This document shows positions 17,567 through 26,887 of a stretch of 64,000 nt of DNA, piece by piece. Made by a program: the position numbers and the translations under genes. The notes beneath the pieces are model-generated. The model saw only the letters and a program-made list of their open reading frames with translations, had not been told where the DNA came from and did no database searches. Within the stretch, counting starts at the first letter, position 1. Each line of letters begins with the position of its first letter. The stretch comes from Rhizomicrobium electricum. GTDB taxonomy: Bacteria > Pseudomonadota > Alphaproteobacteria > Micropepsales > Micropepsaceae. The DNA is taken from assembly GCF_011762045.1 (NCBI RefSeq), contig NZ_JAASQS010000008.1:248001-312000 (forward strand). The letters are read 5' to 3'.

Positions 17567-18529
17567 ATGCGCTGGATCGCCCTTTTTGCCGCCGCCGCCG
17601 TCCCGGTTTTTGCCGCCGACACGATCGCGTTCGATCTGCCGGTTGCTTGTGCGGTCGGGAAGACCTGTTTCATCCAGCAGTACTTCGACCACGATCCCGG
17701 CCCCGGCGCGACCGATTACACCTGCGGGGTCAAGAGCTACGACGGCCACGATGGCGTCGACATCCGCCTGCCGACGCAAGCGGCGATGCGCCAGGGCGTC
17801 GACGTTCTCGCCGCGGCGCCGGGTGTGGTGAAGGGCGTTCGTGACGGCATGCAGGATGCCGATGTGCGCCTCGCCGGAGCGGCGTCGGTCAAGGGGCGGG
17901 AGTGCGGCAACGGCGTGGTGATCGCCCATGACGGTGGCTGGGAGACGCAATACTGCCATATGGCGAACGGCTCCGTGCGGGCCAAGGTGGGCGATCGGGT
18001 TGCGGCGGGAACCGTACTCGGACGCATCGGCGAGTCCGGCGATGCTGCGTTTCCGCACCTGCACTTCTCGGTGCGCCACGACGGCGCCAAGCTCGATCCC
18101 TTCGCCACCGAGGCCTCCTGCGGCAAGGGCGCGTCGCTATGGTCGGCCAAGGCGAAAGCGACGCTCGCCTATCGCGCCCCCCAGATCATCAATACGGGTT
18201 TTGCTGGCGCCCCCGTCAGCATGGACCAGATCGAGAGCGGCCCGATTGCGCCGCCCGATGGGCAAAGCGCCGCGCTGGTCGCCTATGTTCGCACCATCGC
18301 ACTCAAGGCCGGAGATGTTCAGGAATTGACCATTCTGGCGCCGGGCGGCGGCGTGCTGGTGGCACAAAAAAACGCCCCGCTCGATGCCAATAAGGCACAG
18401 TGGATGTTGTTCGGCGGTAAGAAACGTCCGCCCAACGGCTTCGCGCCTGGCCGGTATACCGCCCGCTACCAGGTAACTCGCGCCGGGAAACCGGTTCTGG
18501 CGGATAGCTTTTTCCTGGATTTGCGCTGA
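17567..18529 (+). CDS. Secreted M23 family metallopeptidase
   Basis: From the chosen ATG the protein has 320 residues and a signal peptide (MRWIALFAAAAVPVFAADT). The zinc site of M23/LytM enzymes is present: H61 and D65 in GHDGVDI and H164/H166 in HLHFSV. It therefore probably cleaves peptidoglycan crosslinks or another periplasmic peptide. Four to six cysteines (for example around 28-34 and 53) suggest disulfides. The frame runs 63 codons further upstream, but that part overlaps the divergent acetyltransferase gene and has no signal peptide. Confidence 0.88.
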   Translation: MRWIALFAAAAVPVFAADTIAFDLPVACAVGKTCFIQQYFDHDPGPGATDYTCGVKSYDGHDGVDIRLPTQAAMRQGVDVLAAAPGVVKGVRDGMQDADVRLAGAASVKGRECGNGVVIAHDGGWETQYCHMANGSVRAKVGDRVAAGTVLGRIGESGDAAFPHLHFSVRHDGAKLDPFATEASCGKGASLWSAKAKATLAYRAPQIINTGFAGAPVSMDQIESGPIAPPDGQSAALVAYVRTIALKAGDVQELTILAPGGGVLVAQKNAPLDANKAQWMLFGGKKRPPNGFAPGRYTARYQVTRAGKPVLADSFFLDLR

Positions 18530-18676
18530 GCGGAACCTCTCCCGCTGGCGGCACATTAACCGGAAATAACCCGCGATTGGCGACGGAATCGGACGGCTTG
18601 CGGCTTTGTGGAAACAGCAGGCCGTGAAGGTTTTGTCAGATTGCGCAACGGCTGCCGATCGCCCTAGTTTCGCCCT

Positions 18677-18724
18677 CATGGGAGAGTTATAGCCGTGGAT
18701 CGCGGGAGCGCGCATGGGAGAGTT
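18677..18724 (+). repeat. Duplicated 12-bp ribosome-site region before opgC
   Basis: CATGGGAGAGTT occurs twice (18677-18688 and 18713-18724). Each copy places a GGGAGAG ribosome site before a possible start: GTG 18695 and ATG 18728. The choice of OpgC start therefore cannot be settled by the ribosome site. Confidence 0.7.
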
Positions 18725-19918
18725 GAGATGGCGTTTCGGGGCCAATCCCGACGCGACGACCGCTTCGATTTCCTGAGGGGCCTCGCCCTTCTGGTGATCT
18801 TCATCGATCACGTTCCCAAAAATCTTTTCGAACCCATGACGCTGCACACGTTCGCGTTCTGCGATGCGGCGGAAGTGTTCTTTTTCATCTCGGGTTACGT
18901 CGCGGCGCTGGTCTACGGGCGCGCCATGCTGAAGACCGGTTTCGTTGCCGCCACCCGCAAGGTCTGGCGCCGGGCGGCTGTCGTCTACGGCGCGCAAATG
19001 TTCCTGATGGGGACCGTGCTCGCGATGGTGTGGGTGTTCCTGCACGCCACCGGCGACGAGACCTATCGCTGGATCTTCCGCATCCAGTGGGTGTTCGACG
19101 ATCCGCTCGCTTATTTCCTGCCCGCCCTGACGATGCACTATCAGCCCGGCTATCTCGACATCCTGCCGGCGTATGTCGTGCTGCTCGCACTGTTCCCGGC
19201 GGTGTTGTGGGGACTGAACCGGAACATCTGGGTGGTGCTGGTGCCGTCCTTCCTGTTGTGGCTTGCGGTGCAGACGACCGGCCTGACGCTGTGGACCACC
19301 AACGGCGACCGCTGGTTCTTCAATCCCTTTGCGTGGCAGTTCCTGTTCGTGATCGGCGCGGTGTTCGGCCATCCCGCCAACGAGGGCAAGTTCGGCTTCG
19401 TCAACTCGAAGTGGCTGCTGGTGGGTGCCGTGGCGGTGGCGATCCCGGCGGCCTGCATCCAGGCGACCGATACCCTCAGCCATTATATCGGCTGGCTGCA
19501 TTCGATGCGTCCCAACACAGCCATGCTCGACAAGACCTCGCTCGGCGCGTTGCGGCTGGTCAGCTTCTTCTCCCTGGCGATCATCGTGCGGCACCTCGTA
19601 CCGGCCAACGGCGTGTTCAGCGCCAACCGCTGGTGCCAGCCGGTGCTGAAATGCGGCCGGTTCTCGCTCCAGGTGTTCTCGTTCGGCGCGCTGCTTTCGA
19701 GCATCACGGCCGTGACCTGGGTCCTGACTGGGGCCAATGTGGTGGTACAGACCGTCGCAGCGGTGATCGGCGTCGGGCTGCAATTCGTTTATGCCGCCTG
19801 GAAGGACAATAACCGCCAGGAAGCCGCCGAGCGCGAACGCGCCCAGAGCCGCCGCATTACGGTGCTGACCGGAGGGTTTGACCCGGTCCCCTGTGCCTCC
19901 GACCGGCCTCAGCGGTAA
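18695..19918 (+). CDS. opgC: OpgC-like glucan acyltransferase
   Basis: This membrane protein of 407 residues (from GTG 18695) or 396 (from ATG 18728) has about ten hydrophobic helices and opens with RFDFLRGLALLVIFIDHVPKNLFEP, the hallmark of the OpgC/HpaC family. These enzymes transfer succinyl groups to osmoregulated periplasmic glucans at the inner membrane, giving them negative charge. Both starts have a GGGAGAG ribosome site because of a short duplication. The C-terminal tail after about 375 is charged and cytoplasmic. No opgGH is in the window. Confidence 0.87.
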   Translation: MDRGSAHGRVEMAFRGQSRRDDRFDFLRGLALLVIFIDHVPKNLFEPMTLHTFAFCDAAEVFFFISGYVAALVYGRAMLKTGFVAATRKVWRRAAVVYGAQMFLMGTVLAMVWVFLHATGDETYRWIFRIQWVFDDPLAYFLPALTMHYQPGYLDILPAYVVLLALFPAVLWGLNRNIWVVLVPSFLLWLAVQTTGLTLWTTNGDRWFFNPFAWQFLFVIGAVFGHPANEGKFGFVNSKWLLVGAVAVAIPAACIQATDTLSHYIGWLHSMRPNTAMLDKTSLGALRLVSFFSLAIIVRHLVPANGVFSANRWCQPVLKCGRFSLQVFSFGALLSSITAVTWVLTGANVVVQTVAAVIGVGLQFVYAAWKDNNRQEAAERERAQSRRITVLTGGFDPVPCASDRPQR

Positions 19919-20023
19919 AGGCCGCTCGCGTGTGCGGAGCGGAAGCTAATTCGGGGCCCTTGTCCGGCACCGTTTCCCATCCCATATGAGGGTATAAGTC
20001 GCCGAATGGCGGGCAGGTTTGGA

Positions 20024-20072
20024 GGAGGGGGGCCCCCCTCCCCCTCGAAAATCCGAACAATTATATTGCCGA
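20024..20072 (-). repeat. Dispersed repeat family 1, copy 1 (with 18-bp G/C palindrome)
   Basis: Read on the minus strand the element starts TCGGCAATATAATTGTTCG, continues GATTTTCGA, and ends in a G/C tract. The tract contains the perfect palindrome from 20024 to 20041 (GGA, six G, six C, TCC). Thirty of 33 bases of the first part match the copy at 39391. It lies between opgC and yebC. Confidence 0.75.
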
Positions 20073-20199
20073 AATCGCCTTGACCGGAGCAATGTAATCC
20101 CCGGGGGAGGGAGCAGCGGCAGAGCGAGCCCTTGCCAGCCTCCACTCGCCCCGGCTATCTCAGCGCCCCAAATCCACGTCCTGCAAAGAAGAATTTCCA

Positions 20200-20946
20200 A
20201 TGGCCGGCCATTCCCACGCCCACAACGTCATGTTCAAGAAGACCAAGGCGAACGCGGCGCGTTCCAAGCTCTTCTCGAAACTTGCGCGCGAAATCATCGT
20301 CGCTTCGAAGATGGGCTTGCCCGACCCCGACCATAATGCGCGGCTCCGCGCCGCTGTGATCGCCGCCAAGAGCCAGTCGATGCCCAAGGACGTCATCGAG
20401 CGCGCTATCAAGAAGGGCCAAGGCGGTGATGCCGAGAGCTATGACGAAATTCGTTACGAGGGATATGGCCCCGGCGGCGTGGCGCTCATCGTCGAGTGCT
20501 TGACCGACAACCGCACCCGTACGGCAGCCGATGTCCGCGCCGCCTTTTCGAAGTTCGGCGGTCAGCTTGGCGAGACCGGTTCGGTCGGCTTCATGTTCGA
20601 CCGCAACGGCGTCATCACCTATCCCCTCGACAAGGGCAGCGCCGACGACATGCTGGAGCTGGCCCTGGAAGTCGGCGCCGATGAAGTCGACACCGATGAA
20701 GAGGAACACGAATTCCTCTGCTCGCCGGAAAACTTCACCGCGGTGCGCGATGCGCTGGAGGCAAAACTCGGTCCGGCTGCGTCGTCGGGCATCTTCTTCC
20801 GCCCGCAGGCGGCTAATGTCGTTCCCGACAATGTCGGCGAAACGCTGGTCAAGCTGATCGAAGTCCTCGAAGACAATGACGACGTCCAGCGCGTCACCGG
20901 CAATTACGAGCTGTCGGAAGCCTTGCTGGCGAAGTTGGGCGAATAA
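20200..20946 (+). CDS. yebC: YebC/PmpR family regulator
   Basis: The 248-residue protein is a full-length YebC/PmpR/TACO1 family member: [32 protein letters not shown] at the N-terminus, then [27 protein letters not shown] and [28 protein letters not shown]. The family has been described both as a transcriptional regulator and as a translation factor easing ribosome stalling. It is commonly found before ruvCAB, as here, though a minus-strand reductase gene intervenes. The start follows AAGAAGAATTTCC, a weak ribosome site. Confidence 0.95.
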   Translation: MAGHSHAHNVMFKKTKANAARSKLFSKLAREIIVASKMGLPDPDHNARLRAAVIAAKSQSMPKDVIERAIKKGQGGDAESYDEIRYEGYGPGGVALIVECLTDNRTRTAADVRAAFSKFGGQLGETGSVGFMFDRNGVITYPLDKGSADDMLELALEVGADEVDTDEEEHEFLCSPENFTAVRDALEAKLGPAASSGIFFRPQAANVVPDNVGETLVKLIEVLEDNDDVQRVTGNYELSEALLAKLGE

Positions 20947-20949
20947 CGC

Positions 20950-21945
20950 TCAGCCGTTTTTCTCGCTGTCGAGATGCGCCATCTGATCGGGCAGGTAGCG
21001 CGTGCCCTGGACGGCCTCCACCGGGATCGCCGCTTCGATCGCCGTTCGCTCGCCATCCGACAAGCGCACATTCAGCGCCCCGACCGATTCCGCTAATTGG
21101 GTGCGCTTGCGTGCGCCGATCAGCGGCACGATGTCCTCGCCCCGGTGCAGTACCCAGGCGATGGCGAGTTGGGCCGGTGTGGCGCCGCGCTGCTCGGCGA
21201 CCTTCGCCAAGGCTTCGACCAATTGCAGATTGCGTGACAGGTTTTCTCCAGCCAATCGCGGGAAGACGGTGCGGTGGCCGGTGCCGAGCTGGCCGTTGAG
21301 GGCGGTGCTGCTGATCAGTCCGCGCGACAGGATGCCATAGGCCGTGATGCCAATTCCCGCGCTGCGCAGCTTCGGCAAGGTGTCGGCTTCGATGCCGCGG
21401 CTCATCAGCGAGTATTCGATCTGCAGGTCGGAGACCGGCGTTACCGCGTGGGCGCGCAGCACCGTATCGGCCGAGGCTTCCGACAAGCCGAGATGCCGCA
21501 CATAGCCCTTGTCGATCAGGTCTTTTACCGTGCCCGCGACATCCTCGATCGGCACCTCGGGATCGAGCCGTGCCGGACGGTAGACATCGATATGATCGGT
21601 GCCGAGCCGCTTCAGGCTGTAAGCGAGCCAGGTCTGGATCTGGGCGGGCTTGAGGGCATAGCCGAGGAAGGCGCCTTCGACCGAGCGCATCGCACCGAAT
21701 TTGACGCTCAGCACCGCACGGTCGCGCTTGCCGCCCTTCAAGGCGTCACGCAGCAGCATTTCGTTGTGGCCCATGCCGTAGAAGTCGCCGGTATCGAGGA
21801 GCGTGATGCCGGCCTCGAGGGCGGCGTGGATGGTGGCGATGCTCTCTGCCTCGTCCGCCGGTCCATAGAAATCGCTCATGCCCATGCAGCCGAGCCCGAC
21901 GCGGGAGACTGCGGGACCACTGGTGCCAAGCCGTATTTCCTGCAT
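20950..21945 (-). CDS. Aldo/keto reductase (YajO/Tas-like)
   Basis: The 331-residue protein from MQEIRLG begins with RLGTSGPAVSRVGLGCMGMSDFYGPAD, and holds the catalytic Asp/Tyr pattern LLDTGDFYGMGHNE, Lys in SVKFG, and a C-terminal cofactor-binding segment VPLIGARKRTQLAESVGAL. This places it in the AKR13-like group that reduces aldehydes or quinones with NADPH. The usual His of the tetrad reads as Tyr-rich DVYRPARLDP, that is, the H of YxLHR-type motifs is not present, which is odd for the family. It sits convergent with yebC (3-nt gap) and divergent from ruvC. Confidence 0.85.
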   Translation of the reverse strand: MQEIRLGTSGPAVSRVGLGCMGMSDFYGPADEAESIATIHAALEAGITLLDTGDFYGMGHNEMLLRDALKGGKRDRAVLSVKFGAMRSVEGAFLGYALKPAQIQTWLAYSLKRLGTDHIDVYRPARLDPEVPIEDVAGTVKDLIDKGYVRHLGLSEASADTVLRAHAVTPVSDLQIEYSLMSRGIEADTLPKLRSAGIGITAYGILSRGLISSTALNGQLGTGHRTVFPRLAGENLSRNLQLVEALAKVAEQRGATPAQLAIAWVLHRGEDIVPLIGARKRTQLAESVGALNVRLSDGERTAIEAAIPVEAVQGTRYLPDQMAHLDSEKNG

Positions 21946-22101
21946 TCTCAGGTCCTTGCCGATGTTCTCCCATTGGAGCGGTGTCGCATGGCACGACGCA
22001 AGCGTGCCGCTAGGACAGTAATCGGAGGAAATTACGGCCTTCGGTTGGACTCGCCGCGCCCGATCCGCGAAACTTTCCTTCGCGATTCGTTCGGGTTGGA
22101 C

Positions 22102-22608
22102 ATGCAGATCGTCCGCATTCTTGGGCTTGATCCCGGCCTTAGCCGCATGGGCTGGGGCGCGATCGATTGTGCTGGCACCAAGCTGACGCACGTGGCCCAC
22201 GGCGTGATCGTCACCAAACCCGCCGAAACCCTAGGGCTGAGGCTCTTGGCGCTGCATACCGAAGTCGCCCGGATCATCGCGCAATACCGCCCGCAGGCCA
22301 TCGCCGTCGAACAGGCCTTCGTGGCCAAGGATCCGTCAGCGGCGCTGAAATTGGGGCATGCTCGGGCGGTGGCGCTGCTGGCGGCGGCGCAAGCCGGGCT
22401 CGACATCGCCGAATACGCCCCCAATCACATCAAGAAGTCGGTGGTGGGTGTTGGGCACGCCGGCAAGGAGCAGGTCCAGGCGATGGTCAAGCGCCTTTTA
22501 CCGGCATGCGGTGTCGAGCAGGCCGATGCGGCCGATGCGCTCGCCGCGGCCATCGCGCATGCGTCTCTCGCAGGAACGCGGGCGCGCATCCTGGCGGCTT
22601 TGACGTAG
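22102..22608 (+). CDS. ruvC: Holliday junction endonuclease RuvC
   Basis: This 168-residue enzyme resolves Holliday junctions made mobile by RuvAB. All four acidic catalytic residues are visible: D10 (LGLDPGL), E70 (AVEQAF), D142 and D145 (ADAADALAAA). The ATG at 22102 gives the standard family N-terminus; the long open frame upstream is antisense to the reductase gene. The stop is followed by ruvA after 13 nt, as in many alphaproteobacteria. Confidence 0.96.
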   Translation: MQIVRILGLDPGLSRMGWGAIDCAGTKLTHVAHGVIVTKPAETLGLRLLALHTEVARIIAQYRPQAIAVEQAFVAKDPSAALKLGHARAVALLAAAQAGLDIAEYAPNHIKKSVVGVGHAGKEQVQAMVKRLLPACGVEQADAADALAAAIAHASLAGTRARILAALT

Positions 22609-22621
22609 CGGAACAAAACCG

Positions 22622-23224
22622 ATGATCGGCAAACTGACAGGTATCGTAGACACCGTGGCTGAGGATCATGTGATCCTCGATGTCGGCGGAGTTGGCTATC
22701 TGGTGCAGTGCCCGTCTTCGACATTGGGAAAGCTCACGGTTGGCGAGCGTGCCTCGCTGCTGATCGAAATGCGGGTTTCGGAAGATGCCATCCGCCTGTT
22801 CGGGTTCGTTACCGGCGAAGAGCGGGAGTGGTTCAGGCTGTTACAGAGCGTGCAAAGCGTCGGCGCCAAAGTGGCGCTCAACATCCTATCGACGCTGTCG
22901 CCCAAAGCTATCGGTCGGGCGATTGCGCTCGGCGACAAAGCGATGATCGGGCAGGCACAAGGTGTCGGTCCCAAGCTTGCGACCCGCATCGTGACCGAAC
23001 TGAAGGACAAGGCACCAAACGTCATCCTGCGCCAGGAGCCGGGTGAAACGCTCGCCGTTCCGGCGTCTCATGGCCCCGAGGCCGATGCTGTTATGGCTCT
23101 GACGAAACTCGGTTATTCGCAAAGCGTGGCGGCTGAAGCGGTGGCCAGGGCCGGCCAGCATCTGGGCGAGGGTGCCGCGCTGGATGCGTTGATCCGCGAA
23201 GCCTTGAGGGCTATGGGTCGATAA
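22622..23224 (+). CDS. ruvA: Holliday junction binding protein RuvA
   Basis: The 200-residue protein begins MIGKLTGIVDTVAEDHVILDVGGVGYLV, the OB-fold domain. It has the helix-hairpin-helix region LLQSVQSVGAKVALNILSTLS and IGQAQGVGPKLATRIVTELKDK (approx. 75-135) that binds DNA, and the C-terminal domain that contacts RuvB (about 155-200). RuvA tetramers hold the four-way junction while RuvB drives branch migration. Confidence 0.97.
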   Translation: MIGKLTGIVDTVAEDHVILDVGGVGYLVQCPSSTLGKLTVGERASLLIEMRVSEDAIRLFGFVTGEEREWFRLLQSVQSVGAKVALNILSTLSPKAIGRAIALGDKAMIGQAQGVGPKLATRIVTELKDKAPNVILRQEPGETLAVPASHGPEADAVMALTKLGYSQSVAAEAVARAGQHLGEGAALDALIREALRAMGR

Positions 23225-24292
23225 ATGGCCAAGCCGCCCCCCATTACCGAGACCAAACGCTATGTCGCCCCCGAGCGGTCCGAAGACGACGCGCTCGAAT
23301 CCTCGTTGCGGCCGAAACGGCTTGCCGAGTTTACGGGACAGGCCCAGGCGCGCGAAAACCTCGCGATCTTCATCGAAGCGGCCAAGGCGCGCGGCGAAGC
23401 GCTCGATCATGTGCTGTTTTCAGGGCCGCCCGGCCTCGGCAAGACGACTCTCGCCCAGATCGTGGCGCGCGAATTGGGCGTGAACTTCCGCTCGACCTCC
23501 GGTCCGGTGCTGGCCAAGGCGGGCGATCTCGCCGCCATTCTGACCAATCTCGAACCGCGCGACGTTCTCTTCATCGACGAAATCCACCGGCTCAATCCGG
23601 CGGTCGAGGAAATCCTTTATCCTGCGATGGAGGATTATGAACTCGATCTCGTCATCGGTGAGGGGCCGTCGGCGCGCTCGGTGAAGATCACGCTGGCGCC
23701 CTTCACTCTGGTCGGCGCCACCACGCGGTCCGGACTCATCACCACGCCATTGCGCGACCGTTTCGGCATCCCGGTGCGGCTCAATTTCTATACCGCCGAC
23801 GAACTGCTCGCGATTGTCGAGCGCGGCGCCCGTGTTCTGGGCCTTGAACTCACCACCGACGGCGCCCGTGAGATTGCCGGGAGGGCCCGCGGTACGCCCC
23901 GTATTGCCGGGCGCTTGCTCAAGCGGGTGCGCGATTTTGCGGCTGTGGCCAAGCATCCGGTGGTGGATGCCAAGATCGCCGATGCGGCCCTGACCCGGCT
24001 CGAAGTCGACCGCCGCGGCCTGGATGCCTTCGACCGGCGCTATCTGAAGCTGATCGCCGAAAGCTTCGGGGGCGGGCCGGTCGGTGTCGAAACAATTGCC
24101 GCGGCACTCGGCGAAGCGCGTGACGCCATCGAAGAGACCATCGAGCCGTATCTGCTGCAGCAGGGGTTCGTGCAACGGAGTCCGCGCGGCCGGATTCTGA
24201 CCGCCAACGCGTTTACCCATTTGGGATTGCCGGCGCCGGCCCGCGATCCGTCCCAGATTGGTCTGTTTACGGACGAGGATGGCGATGCTTGA
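23225..24292 (+). CDS. ruvB: Holliday junction helicase RuvB
   Basis: This 355-residue AAA+ motor has Walker [13 protein letters not shown], Walker B FIDEIHRL, sensor 1 VGATTRSG and the arginine-finger region LRDRFGI, followed by the winged-helix domain ending [13 protein letters not shown]. The start ATG directly follows the ruvA stop. Its stop overlaps the ybgC start. Confidence 0.97.
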   Translation: MAKPPPITETKRYVAPERSEDDALESSLRPKRLAEFTGQAQARENLAIFIEAAKARGEALDHVLFSGPPGLGKTTLAQIVARELGVNFRSTSGPVLAKAGDLAAILTNLEPRDVLFIDEIHRLNPAVEEILYPAMEDYELDLVIGEGPSARSVKITLAPFTLVGATTRSGLITTPLRDRFGIPVRLNFYTADELLAIVERGARVLGLELTTDGAREIAGRARGTPRIAGRLLKRVRDFAAVAKHPVVDAKIADAALTRLEVDRRGLDAFDRRYLKLIAESFGGGPVGVETIAAALGEARDAIEETIEPYLLQQGFVQRSPRGRILTANAFTHLGLPAPARDPSQIGLFTDEDGDA

Positions 24293-24722
24293 AGCGCGTG
24301 TTGAAGGCAAAACCTTCATCTGGCCGGTGCGGATTTATTACGAAGACACAGATCTTTCCGGCATCGTCTATCATGCGAATTATTTGCGCTATATGGAGCG
24401 CGCCCGGACGGAATTCTTCCGCAGTATCGGTTTGAAGGCGTCCTACCTCGAAGCGGACGATCCGGCCGCTTGGGCGCTGCGCAAGGCCGCAGTCGAATTC
24501 CTCCGTCCCGCAAAAATGGATGATGTCATTGAAGTACGCACCAGAGTTGTGAATCTCTCGGGTGTCCGGCTCGATGCCGATCAATCGATCTGGCGCGGGT
24601 CGGAACAACTCACGCGAGGGCTCGTTCAAGCTTGCATTATTTCTTTGTCAGGAAAGCCCAAACGCATCCCGCCGGAAATTCGTGACAAAATTCTGCCTTT
24701 CCTATCTGAAACAGTGGCTTAA
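24285..24722 (+). CDS. ybgC: Tol-Pal linked acyl-CoA thioesterase YbgC
   Basis: The 145-residue protein is a hot-dog thioesterase of the 4-hydroxybenzoyl-CoA thioesterase type. The active-site segment is [24 protein letters not shown], where the Asp and the HANY stretch are the family signature. YbgC proteins hydrolyse short or malonyl-type acyl-CoAs and always neighbour tolQ. The start ATG 24285 has GAGG 6 nt upstream and overlaps the ruvB stop by 8 nt; ATG 24279 is an alternative. Confidence 0.92.
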   Translation: MLEARVEGKTFIWPVRIYYEDTDLSGIVYHANYLRYMERARTEFFRSIGLKASYLEADDPAAWALRKAAVEFLRPAKMDDVIEVRTRVVNLSGVRLDADQSIWRGSEQLTRGLVQACIISLSGKPKRIPPEIRDKILPFLSETVA

Positions 24723-24813
24723 CATTGCCTGCGTAAGGATTGCCGCAAATTTGCTGAGCATTTTCCTGCCGCGCCCGGCATAATAACCGGGGGAGCCCAA
24801 AGGAACGCGTTCC

Positions 24814-25686
24814 ATGAAAGTGTTGAGGGGTTTGCTGTCCGCATTTGTGGTGGTCCTGGCGATCGGCGTGACGGCGCCGGTTTCGGTCGCCGTAGCGCAG
24901 GAGGTTCCGCGAGCCGCGCCCACTGGTGCTCCGGCCGAGAGCGCGCCGCTGGCCGCTCCGACGCAGAGCGTCGACGTGTCGACCACCGCCATCGTGCCGA
25001 ATGCGCGCGGGGTTTCGATCATCGACATGTTCATGCGCGCCGATCCGCTGGTGAAGGGCGTGTTCATCGTCCTCCTGCTCGCCAGCATCTGGTCGTGGGT
25101 CATCATCATCAACAAGGGATTGGCGCTCTCCGCCCTGGAACGCAAAGCGGGCCGGTTCGAGAAGGTTTTCTGGTCGGGCAAATCGCTCGATGAACTGTTC
25201 CAGCAGTTTGCCGGCACCAACGATCATCCGCTGACCGCGGTGTTCGTTTCGGGTGTCCGCGAATGGCGCCGGGCGTTCGAACATGGCGCACCGGGTCTTG
25301 CGGTTCTGTCGGGCACGAAGGACCGCGTCGAGAAGGCCATGAGCGTCACGATCAGCCGCGAGACCGATGCGATCGAAAAGAGCCTCGGCTTCCTGGCCAC
25401 GGTCGCTTCCACCTCGCCGTTCGTCGGTCTGTTCGGCACGGTTTGGGGCATCATGAATTCGTTCACCGCCATCGCCGGCATGCACAACACCTCGCTCGCC
25501 GTGGTGGCGCCGGGCATCGCCGAAGCCTTGTTCGCGACGGCGATGGGCCTGCTCGCGGCCATTCCGGCTGCGGTTTTCTACAACCGGTACGTCAACGAGG
25601 TCGGGCGCTACGCCAACCGGCTCTACGCTTTCTCCGACGAACTGTCGGCCATCCTGTCGCGTCAGCTCGACGAGAAGGCGCGCTGA
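24814..25686 (+). CDS. tolQ: TolQ proton channel subunit with N-terminal extension
   Basis: TolQ (290 residues) forms the inner-membrane proton-driven motor with TolR. The core starts about residue 65 with SIIDMFMRADPLVKGVFIVLLLASIWSW (helix 1) and includes FLATVASTSPFVGLFGTVWGIMNSF and LFATAMGLLAAIPAAVFYNRYVN (helices 2 and 3). Before it there is an extra 60 residues with a signal-peptide-like start (MKVLRGLLSAFVVVLAIGVT) and a Pro/Ala-rich linker, unlike the usual roughly 230-residue TolQ but like some ExbB proteins. AAAGGA precedes this start, supporting it. Confidence 0.93.
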   Translation: MKVLRGLLSAFVVVLAIGVTAPVSVAVAQEVPRAAPTGAPAESAPLAAPTQSVDVSTTAIVPNARGVSIIDMFMRADPLVKGVFIVLLLASIWSWVIIINKGLALSALERKAGRFEKVFWSGKSLDELFQQFAGTNDHPLTAVFVSGVREWRRAFEHGAPGLAVLSGTKDRVEKAMSVTISRETDAIEKSLGFLATVASTSPFVGLFGTVWGIMNSFTAIAGMHNTSLAVVAPGIAEALFATAMGLLAAIPAAVFYNRYVNEVGRYANRLYAFSDELSAILSRQLDEKAR

Positions 25687-25687
25687 G

Positions 25688-26140
25688 ATGGGGGCGGTTA
25701 TTCCCTCGCCAGGAGGTGGCCGACGCGGCGGCAAACGCCGGCCGCTGGCCGAAATCAACGTCACGCCGTTCGTCGACGTGATGCTGGTGCTCCTGATCAT
25801 CTTCATGGTGACGGCGCCGCTGCTTAATCCGGCCATTCCGGTCGATCTTCCTCATTCCAAGGCCCAGCCGGTCAGCGAAAATCGCGAACCCTTGTCGGTC
25901 ACCATCAAGAAGGACGGCCGCATCTATCTCATGGACAAGCCGATCGCGGCCGAAGATCTCGTGGTGCGCCTGAAAGCCATCGCCGAGAACGGCGTCGAGG
26001 AGCGCATCTACGTGCGCGGCGACACCGCCGTTCCCTATGGCCGGGTAATCGAGGTTATGGGCATCCTCAATGCGGCGGGGTTCACCAAGGTCGGATTGGT
26101 GACCGGACCGCCGAAACAGAATCCCAATGAGACCAAATAG
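25688..26140 (+). CDS. tolR: TolR, Tol-Pal motor subunit
   Basis: This 150-residue ExbD/TolR protein has a short cytoplasmic tail, EINVTPFVDVMLVLLIIFMVTAP as its single membrane helix with the proton-carrying Asp (PFVDVMLVL), and a periplasmic domain. It starts 1 nt after tolQ and overlaps tolA by 14 nt, indicating tight cotranscription. Confidence 0.95.
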   Translation: MGAVIPSPGGGRRGGKRRPLAEINVTPFVDVMLVLLIIFMVTAPLLNPAIPVDLPHSKAQPVSENREPLSVTIKKDGRIYLMDKPIAAEDLVVRLKAIAENGVEERIYVRGDTAVPYGRVIEVMGILNAAGFTKVGLVTGPPKQNPNETK

Positions 26141-26876
26141 GGCGACAGCGGAACGGGCGGCTCCTCGCCTTGGTATCCTGGTTTCGATCCTGCTCCATGC
26201 CGGGCTGGTCGTCGCTCTTTTTGTGTCGTTTTCGAAGAAGCTCGATATGCCGTCCGACATGGTCTCGATCGTGCCGGTCGATCTCGTTACCGTTGCCGAC
26301 CAGAACAACGTTGCACCGACGGTCAAAAAGGAGGACGTCACTCCTCCCGACGTTAAGCAACAGGAGCCGGAGCCGACGCCTGATGTGGCGCCGCCCAAAA
26401 TCGATATTGCTCCTGACGTCACGCCGAAGCCGAAGCCGGAAAAAAAGACCGACAGCGAAAAGTTCGACATCAACGACATCGAAAAGCTGCTGGCCAAGAA
26501 GAAGCCCGCCAACGCCAAGGTCGCCCAGCGTACCGTACAAGGCATTGGTGCCGGTACGGCGATGACCGTCGATCTGATCACCTTGCTGCAAAGCGAGATC
26601 AACCGCTGCTGGACCCGGCCGGACTACGGCCCGCATCCGGAACGGCTGATCGTCCGCTACGAGCTGTTTCTCAATCGCGACGGTTCTGTCGCACAGGCGC
26701 CAAAATTGATGCCAGAATCGGCGGCCGCTGCGGCGGGCGATCCGTATATGCGGGCGGCGGCAGACGCAGGGCGGCGAGCCATTTACCAATGTGCCCCGTA
26801 CCGCTTGCCGGCGGACCGGTACAATTTATGGCGTGATATTGTGTTTACGTTCGATCCACGAAGCCCCGTCGAATAG
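26127..26876 (+). CDS. tolA: TolA, periplasm-spanning Tol protein (short form)
   Basis: The 249-residue protein has one N-terminal membrane helix ([21 protein letters not shown], about 15-35), a Pro/Lys/Glu/Asp-rich middle (75-125) with [14 protein letters not shown], then the C-terminal TolA/TonB-like domain with [26 protein letters not shown] and [16 protein letters not shown]. TolA links the TolQR motor to TolB-Pal. It is much shorter than E. coli TolA (421), lacking the long alanine/lysine-rich helix, which is common in alphaproteobacteria. Confidence 0.88.
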   Translation: MRPNRATAERAAPRLGILVSILLHAGLVVALFVSFSKKLDMPSDMVSIVPVDLVTVADQNNVAPTVKKEDVTPPDVKQQEPEPTPDVAPPKIDIAPDVTPKPKPEKKTDSEKFDINDIEKLLAKKKPANAKVAQRTVQGIGAGTAMTVDLITLLQSEINRCWTRPDYGPHPERLIVRYELFLNRDGSVAQAPKLMPESAAAAAGDPYMRAAADAGRRAIYQCAPYRLPADRYNLWRDIVFTFDPRSPVE

Positions 26877-26887
26877 CAGGTCGGAGA

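Noticed and set aside
20024..20041. The G6C6 palindrome as a simple terminator of opgC
   Set aside because: There is no T-run, and the same head-plus-palindrome arrangement is found at 39391 without a gene ending there, so a repeat is a better explanation.
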